Source of the DNA: Ailurus styani
Taxonomy: Eukaryota; Chordata; Mammalia; Carnivora; Ailuridae
Assembly (NCBI GenBank): GCA_002007465.1
Contig: LNAC01000857.1
Coordinates: forward strand, 302,191 to 366,190
DNA: 64,000 bases
Direction: 5' to 3'
The notes below the pieces were generated by a model. The model was given only the letters and a program-made list of their open reading frames with translations, ran no database searches and was not told where the DNA came from. Below are positions 10,441 through 22,794 of the stretch, one piece after another (positions within the stretch are counted from its first letter, which is position 1; each line of letters starts with the position of its first letter). The translations under genes were made by a program, and so were the position numbers.

Positions 10441-11132
10441 AATATTCTTTAAAAAAAAGAACCTTCTGAAAGTATGGGTTTGACTTTTCTGATTCCCCTA
10501 TAATCCTCATATCTTCATCATGAAGAGAGAAAACTACACCACTAGTTGTCAACAGGAGTAGTTAATTAATCCGTTGGCTTAAAAGAGACTAAAATGTGAA
10601 TAGAGAAATACTCTTTCATTAACATCACTTTAAAATGTTTGCAAAAATATGACAGATCACCTATTAAATATATAGCTGAGCTTTAAAGAGTGTGAGGAAA
10701 ATCCCCAGGGACCAACAATGAACAGAGAACTGAAAACAAAAACAGTAAACACATGACCTAATGCTTTGGCAGCTTGGAGGGAGAAGCACTTGGATTCAGT
10801 AATTTAAAATTATAGAAAAGAAGGTTAGTCCTTACCCCTGATTAAATTGGGTGTGGGAAACTAAGGTCTACTTGCCTTTCCTTCAATTCTCTATAGAACA
10901 GCCAGCGATCTTTTAAAAATATAAACGAGATTATATTTAAAACTTAAAACTCTCCAAAGGCTTCCTATTACAATTACTATCCAATTGAATCTTCTTGTTT
11001 TACCTCACAACCCCTAGATCAACATTCTCAACTAGGATGGTATGGCCCCCAAAGGGGGAGAAAATTGATCCCTGGTGTGGGAGATGAAAAGTAATCTTAC
11101 CTCCAAAGCTCAAATGTATCTGGAAAAATCTT
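10441..11132. other. Intergenic DNA, nothing recognised
   Basis: Single-copy-like, AT-rich sequence with no open frame of note and no recognised repeat. Confidence 0.5.
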
Positions 11133-11345
11133 TTTTTTTTTTAAAGATTTTTTTTTTATTTATTCATTTGACACAGAGAGAGAGAGATTACAAGTAGGCA
11201 GAGAGGCAGGCAGAGAGAGAGGAGAGAGGAGGAAGCAGGCTCCCCGCTGAGCAGAGAGCCCGATGTGGGCCTCGATCCCAGGACCCTGGGATCATGACCT
11301 GAGCCGAAGGCAGCGGCTTTAACCCACTGAGCCACCCAGGCGCCC
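11133..11345 (-). mobile_element. CAN-SINE, young subfamily
   Basis: The reverse complement shows the full SINE: head GGGCGCCTGGGTGGCTCAG, GTTAAAGCC, GGTCATGATC, CAGGGTCCTGGGATCGAG, a CT-rich body and a long A tail (poly-T at 11,131-11,142 and 11,150-11,158). A short duplication, AAAAATCTT, flanks it at 11,124-11,132 and 11,346-11,354. Confidence 0.95.
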
Positions 11346-11354
11346 AAAAATCTT

Positions 11355-12060
11355 ATTTTTAAAATCATTCTCATTGGCTTTTCTTGCATATCCCATGAGC
11401 AACACTGACACTGAGTTCATGGAAGATATACAAAATGTATGCAAGATCAGTATTATGATACCTTAGCAAGTAGGTGGCTGTGATTGGAGGACTTTTGATC
11501 CATTGCTTATTCCTGAAGTCATATCATGAGAAGTGGCCTATGTGTGCCTATTGGCTGTCCTTGACTACCTTTATGTTTTATCCTCCATGCCCTTGTGTGT
11601 AACGTGGGCTTTGAGTATTAAAAGAGCATATATTTAATTCTACAAAGGAATTTGTGCCAAATGATGCAAAGAAAAAATGTCACTGATATATGAATAAATA
11701 GCAGCTAGTTATAACTTATATCAAGCTAGTTAAAAGATGAGTTCACTAAAAATAACTCTCAAAAATTATTTTTTCAATTGTTTTGCTTTTGTTGGAAAAA
11801 TAGCTTTCAAATTATTTTTTAAATGTGATTATAATGATATGTTTATAAATTTATAATTTGTGTATGTAAATTTTATACATTATCATTTATGTAGGTAAAT
11901 AAATTCCATTAAAATCCCTCAATACAGTTAAGTTAATTAGTAACATCCTAATTTTTCATTTAACTTCTGTCTTCAAATTTTACTTATTCTTAACCTTACA
12001 TCAAGCTTGATATTTTTATATATGTATTTTTATGTATAAAGCACAGATAAACATACATTT
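11355..12060. other. Intergenic DNA, nothing recognised
   Basis: AT-rich single-copy-like DNA. No gene or repeat is recognised. Confidence 0.5.
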
Positions 12061-12570
12061 ATTAAACAAACCCTTTGCCATTTAAGATACCTTGAATTGC
12101 AAGTAATAGTAAACACAGACTCAAATTGCTTTAACTATGAAAAATTTTTTTTCTTTCTCATAACTTGAAATCAGAAGTAGGACTCCAGAAATGGGTCTGA
12201 TCAGCAGCTAAATAAATGATCAAAGGGCTCAGAGCATTCCCATTCCTCCCTTTGTCATCTTTATTATGCTGGTTTTGTCCTTAGGCTGGTTACAGAAAAT
12301 TCAAGGGTTATATATGGCATAGCATCCTAAAAAAAATAAAAGGAAGTATCATTTCCTGTTTCTCTTTCTTAAGAGGAAAGACAATTTTTTAGAGCTCCCC
12401 AGCAGACATATTATGTTGAGTTGGCCAGGATTAGATCATATGCCAAATGCAAAACCAATCACTTGCAGGAGGAATATTACCATGGTTAGCTTAGAGTAAT
12501 GTTTTAGAGTGGAGTCACTAGGACAACAATCTCCCTTTTTGCTTATCTTGGCTCTGATCTCTTCTCTGTG
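12061..12570. repeat. Ancient interspersed repeat, family not assigned
   Basis: Two blocks (about 12,065-12,360 and 12,380-12,500) have the wording of a widespread old mammalian repeat: TGCAAGTAATAGTAAACACA near 12,099 and AACCAATCACTTGCAGG near 12,453. I cannot name the family securely. There is no open frame. Confidence 0.4.
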
Positions 12571-13109
12571 CTGCTTACATCCTTAGTCTCGAGATGATGG
12601 TAAGATTCATAGAGCAACTTGATCTTCATATCCTCTCAGGTTCACTTATGTCCAATGGAAAAGATCATCCACCTCATACCCGGGAGTTTGTGCAAAATAC
12701 CATTTTGTTTCTCTGTCTGTGACTTGGTTGTTTGCCTACTCATAAAACAATCACTCTAACAGTGTTTCAGTGCTCTGAAAGGTCAGATTTAAGTTGTTCC
12801 AAAGAGGAAAATGGGGGCACTATTACCAGAAGAACTGTGATTGGAGGCTGGGCCACAATACCTAAAGATGTTACAATTCAACAAATTTTGCTGCTCAGCA
12901 TTTATATGAACCCTTCTTGCCATATATACTCATTCAAAAATGTCTCCACAAAAGTGTTCTTTCATCAGGTACTGGTGGAATGGGAATTGTTATCATCTGT
13001 TTGGAAAAATCCTTGCAAGAGTAACTGTTATTTTAACTTTTAAAGCAATAGAGGAGTTTGACTATTTCTGGTGTTTAAATAAATTAGAAAGAAAAATGTG
13101 TGCCCTTTT
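12571..13109. other. Intergenic DNA, nothing firm
   Basis: Open frames at 12,732-13,043 and 12,940-13,227 show no domain and overlap decayed repeat sequence, so I do not call them. Confidence 0.4.
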
Positions 13110-13290
13110 GTTGTCTTCATTTTTCAACATATTTGTAAGATTTATTCATGTTGTTGAATGTAGTTGTAGTCCCATGTATGAATATTCCAATATATATCCA
13201 GTCTACTGTTGGTGGAAATTTGGGTGATTTCCAGTTTAGAGCTATTACAAATAGTTGAACACATATATTTTATAATAAATTATTAGGTTT
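13110..13290 (-). mobile_element. Ancient L1 fragment
   Basis: Wording such as GATTTATTCATGTTGTTGAATGTAG, CAGTCTACTGTTGGTGG and TTTCCAGTTTAGAGCTATTACAA matches the complement of the L1 ORF2 end/3'UTR, heavily mutated. Further L1-like traces may extend to 13,960. Confidence 0.45.
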
Positions 13291-13984
13291 GGGATTTTAG
13301 CAATAGAAACCAGTAATTCAAGAAACATTCACTGAAAAACAAAAACTAGATGAAATAGCAAAAACTAAATCTCCCAAGGCAACTGTAAACTAAGAATATA
13401 GGAAATAGTTACCCCACTAAGATATAGAGGAGAACAGGTTTAAGAGAGAAACAGTGAATTTGGTGAATGTTTTTCCCTTAGGGAAGTTAACGTACTCTAG
13501 AGGGAACTGATAAAAGGCTTAGAAGCTCAGAAGAGATCATGACCTCTTGTTGAAACTAAGGATACAGAATTTAGAGTCTTGAGCCCTAGTAAGCCCCCTT
13601 CACTTTTGGTTGGGATGCCAAGTGTGATATCCCAGGAATAAGGGTTAATCAGAACTAAATAAACCTTTACATAAAGGAAAGTGTTTCTGGAAATTGTTTT
13701 CCATAAAAAATTTGATGAATTTTCATTTGCATCAGCACTAAATGTGAAAATATTTTCTCATGCTGACATTAATATTTTAATGTTCTTTCATACTTTGTTG
13801 AGTCAAGAATTTCATCGATCATATTCTCCCTTTTAGGAAATATTTTATTGTTTTAAGCTTATTCTGTTAATATTCAACCCATCACCTGATTCAGTAACTG
13901 TTCACATGATTCAGTACCTATTAAGTATTCATATTGTTTACTGATCTTTGGTTTGTTCATTTGCTTTTTCTTGTGTTTTATTTC

Positions 13985-14154
13985 CTTCGGGTTAAAGCCT
14001 CTGCTTTCGACTCAGGTCATGATCTCAGCGTCCTGGGATCAAGGCCCCCATCTGGCTCTCTGCTCAGCAGGGAGCCTGCTTCCTCCTCTCTCTCTGCCTG
14101 CCTCTCTGCCTACTTGTAATCTCTCTCTCTGTGTCAAATAAAAAAAAAAAAAAC
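13985..14154 (+). mobile_element. CAN-SINE, 5'-truncated
   Basis: It begins inside the tRNA-like head (GGGTTAAAGCCTCTGC) and lacks the GGGCGCCTGGGTGGCTCAG start. The remainder is typical through GTGTCAAATAAA and poly-A at 14,141-14,154. Confidence 0.9.
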
Positions 14155-15172
14155 TTCCCCTGAATATTCAAAGAATTATATCAGCATCTCTTAAAGAATA
14201 CCCAATTTTTCTCCACTGATGTGTAAAACCATCACTTTCCCTATTTTTTTGTAAAGTTATTTTTCCAAAGCTCTCCTTTCTGATAATGGATCATATTACC
14301 ATTATGGTGGAAACATTATACGAAATGTACAGTAATGGGAGAAAAGTTAACTTGCGGTTACTGTAAAATTGAGTTTTATAGAATGATGACCAGACATGTA
14401 TTAGGTGCTCAATAAATATTTCTCAAATGAATAAGAGAAATAATGGATTCAGAAATAATTAATGCACTGAGAGAATGTTTACTCTATATGGAAAAGAACA
14501 GGACATGAAATTGCATATGGAAAATTATTCCAGGTTTATAAGAGCCTAGAAAAATGACCAAAAGAAATAATGACTATTAAATTTTTGCTGTGAGCCCTGG
14601 TGAATGGATGCTGGAATGAATTTCATTTGATTATTTTCTTCACATCAATTTTCTGAAATTTACAGTGTTAACATCATGCAAATATTCGTTTGCAATATAG
14701 TAAAAGAAGAAAGAAAGAAAAGAAAAAGGGAGAAAATTTTCTAAGAAGTAAAATCCAGGAATAAGCAGTCATTTAAAAAAATGGCACAGAGATTGGGTCA
14801 AGATGGCAAACTGAGAACTAGCACATTTACTTATGTAAAATCCACAAATTTTACATAAGTACATAAGATTTTTACATAAGATTTTACATTTATACATATG
14901 TATAAAAAATAAGTACACAAAAGTCCTGGGAAGAAGAAAAGACTAATTCCTGGAAGAGGAAAACAGATGAGGCGAGGAGTTGGAGGTGAACAGAGGGAAC
15001 TAATGGGTCCAGAAATGGGTAGGAGAGAGGAGGGGCAATGGGGGAGGGGAGGGTAGTTGAGGGCTCCGCGACTTCTTTCCCAAAGGGCCAGGACCATGAG
15101 ACCACGAGCAACTCTTAGGACCAGGGTGGTGGGCTTAGGAGTGGAAGGATGTGGGTGGGCAAATGGTGGTTG
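14155..15172. other. Spacer upstream of SPIN2 copy B
   Basis: A short L2/MIR-like tail (TAGGTGCTCAATAAATATTT, about 14,402-14,421) is present. ACATAAGATTTT-type words repeat at 14,830-14,890. From about 14,930 the DNA becomes purine-rich and leads into the CpG-rich region, so it probably includes the distal promoter of copy B. It does not match the DNA upstream of copy A. Confidence 0.5.
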
Positions 15173-15223
15173 GCAGGAAGGGGAGGCCTCACTCCTGGCA
15201 GGAAGCTGCGCTACGGGAAGAGG

Positions 15224-15634
15224 GAGGAGACTGCGGCGGCGGCAGCGGCTGGTGGGAGCCCGATGTGGCAGAGGGGCCGCCGCCGCCGACAGGGAGGCGG
15301 AGGGCCCGCGAAGCTCAGAGCTAGGGATACCGCCGCCATCCTCTTCGCCTACCCAGACGCCCTCCTAGACGCGCTCCCCGCCTACGGATCCTCCCCTCCC
15401 AGCCCGTGCGGGCACCCGGCTCGTCGCCTGCTGATCTTCTCTCGACACAGGCTCACCGCGGAGGCAGCAGCGAGGTGTCCAATTTGGGCACGTGAGGCCC
15501 GCGATCCGGGGCGGTGGACGCCAGGCAGGGCAAGGCCATTGGTGGGCTCCAGGATGGAGAAGGGGGATGGGGTGGACTCCTGCCGGAGATAAGGGGTGGG
15601 GGCGGGCGCCGGGTGAGGCTGGAGTGGGGGAGTG
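15224..15634 (+). promoter_or_regulatory. SPIN2: CpG-rich promoter and 5' non-coding exon of SPIN2 copy B
   Basis: This is the counterpart of 2,930-3,340 with the same dense CpG clusters and no TATA box. Immediately upstream (15,173-15,213) the sequence differs from copy A by substitutions and lacks 11 bases found there, and further upstream the copies are unrelated. The two genes therefore share a core CpG-rich region but not the distal control region. Confidence 0.7.
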
Positions 15635-16129
15635 CGCTGGGAAATAGGAAACGGGGGTGGCGTTAGGAGCCAGGCAAGAAATTGAAGGTGTGCCTGGGGA
15701 AGCGAGGACACTGGGGGACAGGAAAGCGATCCTGGGTAGACAACGGACGTATGGGCAGCAGACTGAGGCGTCCAGGGCAGGACGACAGTGAGTGCGTGCG
15801 GGTCAAGGCGGTGAAGAGATAGGGGCTTTGCAGGGAATTGAGAGTGGGCGCCAGTGGCGGTGATGGGAGGCAGTGGGTTCTGAACAAGGAGGTAGCCCGC
15901 CCCCTCCTGCAGAGTTCCTAACCCCAGCCAGCACCCCTGCCGCTGCTGCCGCCCTTCCTTCCCGCAGCCTAAAAGAACCTGGGAGGCAGAACACTTGGCA
16001 GGCACGCAGCCAGAATTTCCAGCACTGCTGCCAGGCTCATGGGGAAATTTTAGGTTCTGGCGCAGGGTACACAGACACGTCGCTGTTGGGAGAACTTCAC
16101 CTTATGTCATACTGAGTGTTTGTCTCTTA

Positions 16130-16150
16130 TCGTCTCTCCTCCCCCTGCAG
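16130..16150 (+). promoter_or_regulatory. SPIN2: Splice acceptor before the SPIN2 copy B coding exon
   Basis: The same TCTCTCCTCCCCCTGCAG acceptor as in copy A ends at 16,150, two bases before the ATG. Confidence 0.8.
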
Positions 16151-16152
16151 GC

Positions 16153-16929
16153 ATGAAGACCCCCAACGCACAGGAGGCCGAAGGGCAACAAACCAGGGCA
16201 GCTGTGGGACGGGCCACTGGGTCAGCAAACATGACGAAGAAAAAGGCCTCCCAAAAGAAGCAGAGGGGCAGACCTTCGTCCCAGCCCCGCAGGAACATCG
16301 TGGGCTGCAGAATTTCTCATGGATGGAAGGAAGGTGATGAGCCCATCACCCAGTGGAAGGGAACCGTTCTGGATCAGGTGCCTATAAATCCCTCTCTTTA
16401 TCTGGTGAAATATGACGGAATTGACTGTGTCTATGGACTGGAACTTCACAGAGATGAAAGAGTTTTGTCTCTTAAAATTCTTTCCGACAGGGTGGCATCA
16501 TCTCAAGTCAGTGATGCAAACCTGGCAAACACCATAATTGGTAAAGCTGTGGAACATATGTTTGAGGGTGAGCATGGTTCTAAGGATGAATGGAGGGGAA
16601 TGGTCTTAGCCCAAGCACCTATCATGAAAGCCTGGTTTTATATTACCTATGAGAAAGATCCTGTCTTGTACATGTACCAGCTTCTAGATGATTACAGAGA
16701 AGGAGACCTCCGTATTATGCCAGAGTCCAGTGAGTCTCCTCCAGCAGAGAGGGAGCCGGGAGGAGTTGTAGATGGCCTGATAGGTAAACATGTGGAATAT
16801 ACCAAAGAAGATGGCTCCAAACGGATTGGCATGGTCATTCACCAAGTAGAAGCCAAACCCTCTGTGTATTTCATCAAGTTTGATGACGATTTCCATATCT
16901 ATGTCTATGATTTGGTGAAAAAGTCCTAA
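16153..16929 (+). CDS. SPIN2: Spindlin-2, copy B (histone H3 methyl-mark reader)
   Basis: The 258-residue product is identical to copy A except for Arg46 (codon CGC at 16,288-16,290) in place of Cys. Three Tudor-like Spin/Ssty repeats and the aromatic-cage residues (Trp58, Trp68, Tyr87, Tyr94; Phe137, Trp147, Tyr166, Tyr173) are all present, and the reading frame is undamaged. Arg46 keeps the basic character of the PSSQPRRN segment just before the first repeat. As copy B has the probable ancestral residue and an ungapped flank, it is the better reference copy. The predicted role is that of copy A: nuclear recognition of methylated histone H3. Whether it is SPIN2A or SPIN2B cannot be decided, because duplication or conversion may have happened independently in each lineage. 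Confidence 0.95.
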   Translation: MKTPNAQEAEGQQTRAAVGRATGSANMTKKKASQKKQRGRPSSQPRRNIVGCRISHGWKEGDEPITQWKGTVLDQVPINPSLYLVKYDGIDCVYGLELHRDERVLSLKILSDRVASSQVSDANLANTIIGKAVEHMFEGEHGSKDEWRGMVLAQAPIMKAWFYITYEKDPVLYMYQLLDDYREGDLRIMPESSESPPAEREPGGVVDGLIGKHVEYTKEDGSKRIGMVIHQVEAKPSVYFIKFDDDFHIYVYDLVKKS

Positions 16930-17219
16930 CTGTTAGGGTAAACTTTGCCACATTTGTGAAAACAAATGTATACTTTGTAGACATGCAAAATAATGTTGCT
17001 TTTCAGTGTATTGAAAGCTTAAGGGTCCCTGTTAATTCAACATCTCTGCCAGCATTACTGTTGTCTTGTTCTGAAAAATACAATTTATGTGGACATGACA
17101 TGCTGTGTGTAAGGACTTTGTCATGTTGAAAAGATTGGGTGTGTTTGGTGGACGGGGCATGAAAGGAAGGGACAGCTGTAAATGCAGGCCATGAATAAAG
17201 TTCAGCTAGTATCATAATC
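16930..17219 (+). promoter_or_regulatory. SPIN2: 3'UTR and poly-A signal of SPIN2 copy B
   Basis: AATAAA lies at 17,194-17,199, the exact counterpart of 4,900-4,905. Cleavage is expected 10-30 bp further on. Confidence 0.7.
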
Positions 17220-18766
17220 AGCCATCTAAAAATGGAATAGGACTTAGCTGCCCTGGTCTGGAGGAGGGGAGGAGAAGGAACTAGAGATGGGCTGTGGGGG
17301 GAGGGAAAAGGGGAGGTGACTGCTTAGGAAGAGGTGGGGGCAGGGCCAGAAGTTGAGAGGCTCCCTGGGGGAGGGATGACCCAAGAGAGAGGCACCCAAC
17401 TGGGAGGGGGTGGAAAATAACAGAAGGAGAGTGAGATCTTGGGGCTTAGAGGAAAACAGACAGAATGCCTTAGAGAGGGACACAAAGAAGCTTAGAAGAG
17501 GTCCAGAGCAAGGGGAGAGAAAAGAAGTTGGCAGGAATCTGGAGAGGGGCTAAAGGATACTCTAAGGGAGGGTCTATGCATGAGTAAGGAGCCAGAAGGG
17601 GAGGAATGCTGAGGAAGAAAGAATTCCAAGGAGAAAGACTGACAGAGGAAGTAAGAACACGGAAAAGGAGGTGTGGGGAGTGGGGCCCATGAGAGATGGG
17701 GAGGCCCAGGTGAAAGCTGGACTTCTGGCAGTATCCACATTATTCTCCCTGGCTCTGTGCAGAAAGGATGTGATAGCTGTCAAAGAACAAGATGGACTGG
17801 AAGTTCCCTAGAATGGCATTTCGACAGGGATGACTCAAGAGTTAAGCAGGAGCCAACTTTATACCTAAAAGGCATTTCTTACCTCAGGGAACTCATGCCA
17901 CACCTGCCGAGTAGAACCCCAAGCCTCAGCCTAAACACACTGACCTGACACCCCATGAGCAGGGGTCTGTGAGCAGCCTCCTCACTTTTCCCAGAAGACC
18001 CAGGTGCAGTAAATCTTGGACCTGAAGTTTTCGGTTCATTCCCCCTACACCGCATAAACAGTTCTTGTGGGGAATGGGGTCAGCGGGGTGCTCGGGACTT
18101 AAGAGATATGCCACCTTGGGTTTGGAAAGTATTTTATCCAAAAAAAAAAATGGAACCTTGCTGACCACAGGTACAGAAGTCCCCTCACTGTTCTTTTTCC
18201 TACTGGACTGTGCCTTGCCTCCCTACAGAGGAGGGGCAACAGCGGATGGAGCCCAGTGTTTCTCTCCAGGACATGGGGAGTATTTGACAGTCCATGCTTC
18301 TCTCAGCAGCTGCCTGAAACCACAGGTGGCTCCACCCAGTGCTTCACTGAATGGAGGTCTGCTGCCTCCAGAAGTCCCATTCAGGCTATACCCCGACAAA
18401 GCTGGTGGCTACTGACCCTTCACAGGTACATCCTGTCCAGTCTTGCCCACCCCAGGCACACAGAGAAGCTGTGATGGAAGTTTGTGCAGCTCTGTTTCCA
18501 GGTAAGATGAATGGCATGGGGCAGTTGGGCTGCAAATTGTGACTTTGTATAACTAACTCCTTCAGCTGTATAATCCCACCTAGAGGGGTGGTGGTTGGTG
18601 GGGAGAGGGTGCAGTAACCCCAGTAAAGTCCCTCAGAGAGTCGTTGCCCCAAAACATGGGTCCGTGTCCTCTTTTTCTCCTTCTTGCCTTTCCCCAGTCC
18701 TGCTGTGGAAAGTCCCTTCAAGACCCTCTCTCTGGTTTCCCCACGACACACTTCACTAAAATATAC
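17220..18766. other. Non-coding part of the duplication downstream of SPIN2 B
   Basis: This is the counterpart of 4,926-6,472, with the same purine-rich stretch. No gene is recognised. Confidence 0.6.
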
Positions 18767-19613
18767 CCCTGCCCTCAAAGAAAGAGTTAAGGTGATCCCG
18801 CTGCTCAGGCTTCCCTAACTCCATACATAGTGGGAGGGGGTGGATATAGCTGTTGGCAAGGAGCTTCCAGAAGTTGAAAACAGATGGTAATTCCAGGTCA
18901 TTCTCTCCACCCAACATGGCCTGAAATGGTTTGCCTGAAGAATTATACAAGGCAAGCCCACCTTGCAGGGATTAGTTTTCTTTCTTTCGTACATCACGAA
19001 ATTCAGTCTAGCAAAATACCTGCAGGCCACCCATGGGCCAATTTCAGCCAGCTGTCATGTTTTGTTTGATCTGGTGTTTTTATTGTTTTCTATTTTTAAA
19101 TTAATTACTTAGATGTTTGGGAGATTTCACATTACAAAAACCTGTATTTCTGACCCACCTGAAAACAAAACAATAAACTGAGGATTAGGGCCCACATTCC
19201 AACAAGGATACAAGCAGCTGAGTCTGAGGAAGGGCTCAGCCCATTTTAGACTCTGAGTGTTCTCTCAAACTAGCCATGCCCCCAGCTGGCCTGATTCATT
19301 CTAATAAAATTCCCAGTTGTCCCCTGAAGGCATTTGCATTTGTAGCTTTGGGGCTAGACCCAGAGGGAGCTGCCTAGCTCTACTTTTGGCTTAACCTGAC
19401 TCCATTTGCTTTTTAATTCATTTGCTTTGTCTTCATCCCACCAATACTTACTTTAGGTGGGCTCTCTGCCAGGCAGTCTTCAGGCACAGGTGCTGGTGAT
19501 ATGGTAATGATCAAAATAAACAAATAAAACAATCTTACCTTGGTGGAGCTTTCATTTTAGTGTGGGAGACAGACAGTAGCCAAGATACAATAAGTGAAAT
19601 GTACAGTATTCTT
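18767..19613. other. Segment of copy B that falls in the gap of copy A
   Basis: The 847 bp correspond to the 529-N gap of copy A. The contents look like ordinary single-copy DNA with no SINE or recent L1, so nothing here obviously explains the assembly failure except the near-identity of the two copies. Confidence 0.7.
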
Positions 19614-20068
19614 AAAGTGAAAAGTGTTAAGAAAGGAAAAGGGGAATTGGAATCCCAGGTAGGAGGCTGATATTGGATAGGTAGAGTCCAGGGAGGGGCT
19701 CACTGAGAATGTGGATTTTGAGTAAAGACCAAGGCAGTGATAGGACCGGCCCTGCGGCTGTCCAGGGAAGGAGCATTCCAGGTAGAGGGACAGCAGGGAA
19801 GGAGTAAGCCTGACATGCTCAAGGAACACTGATGATACCAGCATGGCTGGAGCCAAGTGAGCGAGGTAGGGAATATTAGGAAGTGATTTCAGAGAGGTGA
19901 TGGGCATCTGGCAGAAGCTGATAGCTTAGAGCCTTAGAAGTCCTAGAATGGAATTTGGCTTTTATGCTGAGTGTGATGGGGAGCCATTTGAGTATTTTCA
20001 GCATAGGCACGACACAATTTCCCTCGTATTTTAACAGGCACACTCTTGCAACTCTGCAGAGTTGTCTG

Positions 20069-22114
20069 GACTTCAAAGAAGAACAAAGGTAGGTCATGTA
20101 CCTCAGGGAAATAGAGTAGAAACATAGAAATAGATTTTCATATAGAAAATTTGAATCATAACAGATGACATTTGAGTCGAATGATGAAAAGACATTTTAT
20201 TCATCAAATATTTCAGGATTAACGTGTTGTCTCATTGCCAGTATGTAAATTTTAATCCCTTTATTACATATTATACTCAAATTTCAAATGGAAAATATTT
20301 AGTACTTAAATTTGGAAAATATAGTTTTTAAGAATATATGTTTTCTCCCCCCATGGAAATGGGGAAAAAGTTTCCTTAAGGCAGAAAATCCACAAATAAT
20401 TAAATATCTGTTACATTCGATTCTATAGACTTGAATTTTTCTAATGTCTAAAGTCATTCTCTACAAAGTGCGGTACAATAAGATAGGGTAAACTCTGATA
20501 GTTAAAATGAATGTATAAAATATATATTAATTTAGAATAAAACAAACATCCTATAGAGATCTTGGTATATATTAAGAGACATTTCACAAAATAAGAGATC
20601 GTATGTTCAAAAGACATTCATTATTTTAAAGTGCTTCCCATTATATTTTTCTTTTCAATAACTTATGTACTCTCTAAAAATTCTTTATAATTTACTTAGT
20701 AAATAAGGTTTTTTTTTTCCTCTTCTCAAAATATAAGCTCTGTAATGTGTGGTTTTCCTTCCTTTTTTTCACTGCTGTATTCTAAGTACTTAAAATAGTA
20801 TCTGGCATGTAGTAGGTGCTTAATAATTATTTCTTGGTTTCATGTGTCTCACCCATAATTAGAGAGATGGAAATTTAAATGATATACAATTTCATATGTA
20901 TTAGATCAGCAATTTGTATGAATTTTGACAATATGTATTGTCAACCAGATAAACAAGTGGGAGATCCTATACCCTGTTGGTGGGAGTTCAGTTGAAGATA
21001 AATTTGCTGTTATCTAGTGTTTTTGAAGATGGCATGTTTAGAGCAATTTTCCTCTTTTACTTTGTTGGAAGACAATTCTGTATGGCTCTCTCACATTTCT
21101 GTAAGTTTTGCAAGCAAGGCACTCAATGTTTTTTGTTTGTTTGTCACATTCCTTTGAAGGAGGTGTGAATAACAAACTTATCTATCTGTAAGATGGGAGA
21201 GTATTTTCTGTGTAACAATGGGAAGGGATGCTTAACTGAAATCTAATAAATATTAACGTCTCCTTCCGGAAGAAAAAATCTTAAAAGGAATATTTACTAC
21301 TCATTATAAAATATTAGGTTAATTAAACTGGTTTCCTATCCTGTAATGCAGTCTGTTGTGTACAGATATGTCAAGTGCCCATTTCACATCACCCTGTGGT
21401 ATGTGGGTCTCAGGAATTTAGAGTGAAATTGCTCATCTTCCAGCTGTCATTCTTGATGTGAAAAATAAAAGGTTAATGAGTCCAGTTTGAGGAATTGGTT
21501 CCAGGATGAGTACCAGAAAGTAGAATCCAAGACAGAGGCTGGAACTACACATTGTTTCTTGCTAATTGAACTCCTGGTGAGGCAACTTGCTCCTCAATCT
21601 GTTCATTAGCCTCAGGCCCATTCTGTTGTATCAAATAGCACTAAGATTGATCCTGGGTAAGCAGAAGTTTTTGGTTTTTTAGGTAACAGAGTCTGCACAC
21701 AATGACACTGAGAGTTAAAGGAAGGACATCACAAGAATCATAAGCAGAAATGGAGAATCCTTAGTACTTTTGCTAGTTGGCTATGGAGATGAGCGGTCTA
21801 GATAAATAATGCTTAAAACTGAAGAATGTAAATAGGTGGGCTATCTTATGACTCAGTCCATCCTTCACATGATCATGCAAACTTTAGATTCACTTGGACA
21901 TAACAGCAAATATCTCAGTTACTTTTTGTTTTGTTGGTTGGCTTTTGAAGTGGTTACTGTGTGCATAAGGGTGTTTCGACCCCCTTGGGAAGAGTTTATA
22001 AGACAGATTCTTGTGTATACCATAAATGAGTCTTTTCATAGTACTCAGGCTCTTACTATCCAAGATTTTACTAATGACATCAAACAATAAGAATGAGAAA
22101 TTTAACTAAAGAAA
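20069..22114. other. Intergenic DNA downstream of the duplication
   Basis: Mostly single-copy-like and AT-rich. A decayed L2/MIR-type tail (CTGGCATGTAGTAGGTGCTT, about 20,802-20,821) is visible. Open frames at 20,977 and 21,836 have no family resemblance. Confidence 0.5.
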
Positions 22115-22129
22115 TGTATATAAGTTCTT

Positions 22130-22331
22130 TTTTTTTTAAAATTTTATTTATTCATTTGACACAGAGAGAGAGATTACAAGTAGGCAGAGAGGCAGGCAGA
22201 GAGAGAGGAGAGAGGAGGAAGCAGGCTCCCTGCCGAGCAGAGAGCCCGATGTGGGCCTCGATCCCAGGACCCTGGGATCATGACCTGAGCCGAAGGCAGC
22301 GGCTTTAACCCACTGAGCCACCCAGGCGCCC
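22130..22331 (-). mobile_element. CAN-SINE, young subfamily, with target duplication
   Basis: A complete SINE on the reverse strand. A perfect 15-bp duplication, TGTATATAAGTTCTT, flanks it at 22,115-22,129 and 22,332-22,346. Confidence 0.97.
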
Positions 22332-22563
22332 TGTATATAAGTTCTTGTTGATCAATCCCACTTACCCTGGAAAACTCCCCAGCTCTTATGTTGCAAATAT
22401 GTGAGAAAATAAGAGATAATACCTTCCTAATGAGAAAGCAGAGACCCTAGGTTATGGTGAATTTCTCAAAAAAGTTTACTGCTATATGAGCCAAGTCAGC
22501 CTGAGGGCATAATACCACAGTTTTGCTGAAAGTTAATGTGACTGTGGTTGGTGAGTCAAAATG

Positions 22564-22794
22564 TCTAATAATGAAACAAGATGGGATGGGGAAGGACACA
22601 AACCATAACAGACTCCTAATCTCACAAAACAAACTGAGGGTTACTGGGGGGTGGGAGGGTAGGGATAGGGTGGATGGGTTATGGACATTGGGGAGGGTTT
22701 GTGCCTTGGTGAATGCTGTGAAAGATGTAAGCCTAATGATTCACAGACCTGTACCCCTTGGGCAAAGAATAAAAATAAAATTTAAAAAAATTGT
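22564..22794 (+). mobile_element. L1 3' end, severely 5'-truncated
   Basis: This is the last ~230 bp of a young carnivore L1: ACAAACTGAGGGTTACTGG, GGGTGGGAGGGTAGGG, ATGATTCACAGACCTGTACC and an A-rich tail. The flanking AATGTCTAA and ATTGTCTAA may be its target duplication. Confidence 0.9.

Larger units (their letters stand above)
15173..20068 (+). repeat. Segmental duplication, copy B (complete)
   Basis: This is the direct repeat of 2,868-7,456 and has no gap. Identity is tight from 15,214 to 20,068 and stops abruptly at both ends. About 7.7 kb of unshared DNA separates the copies, so this is not a simple head-to-tail tandem duplication. Confidence 0.95.
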
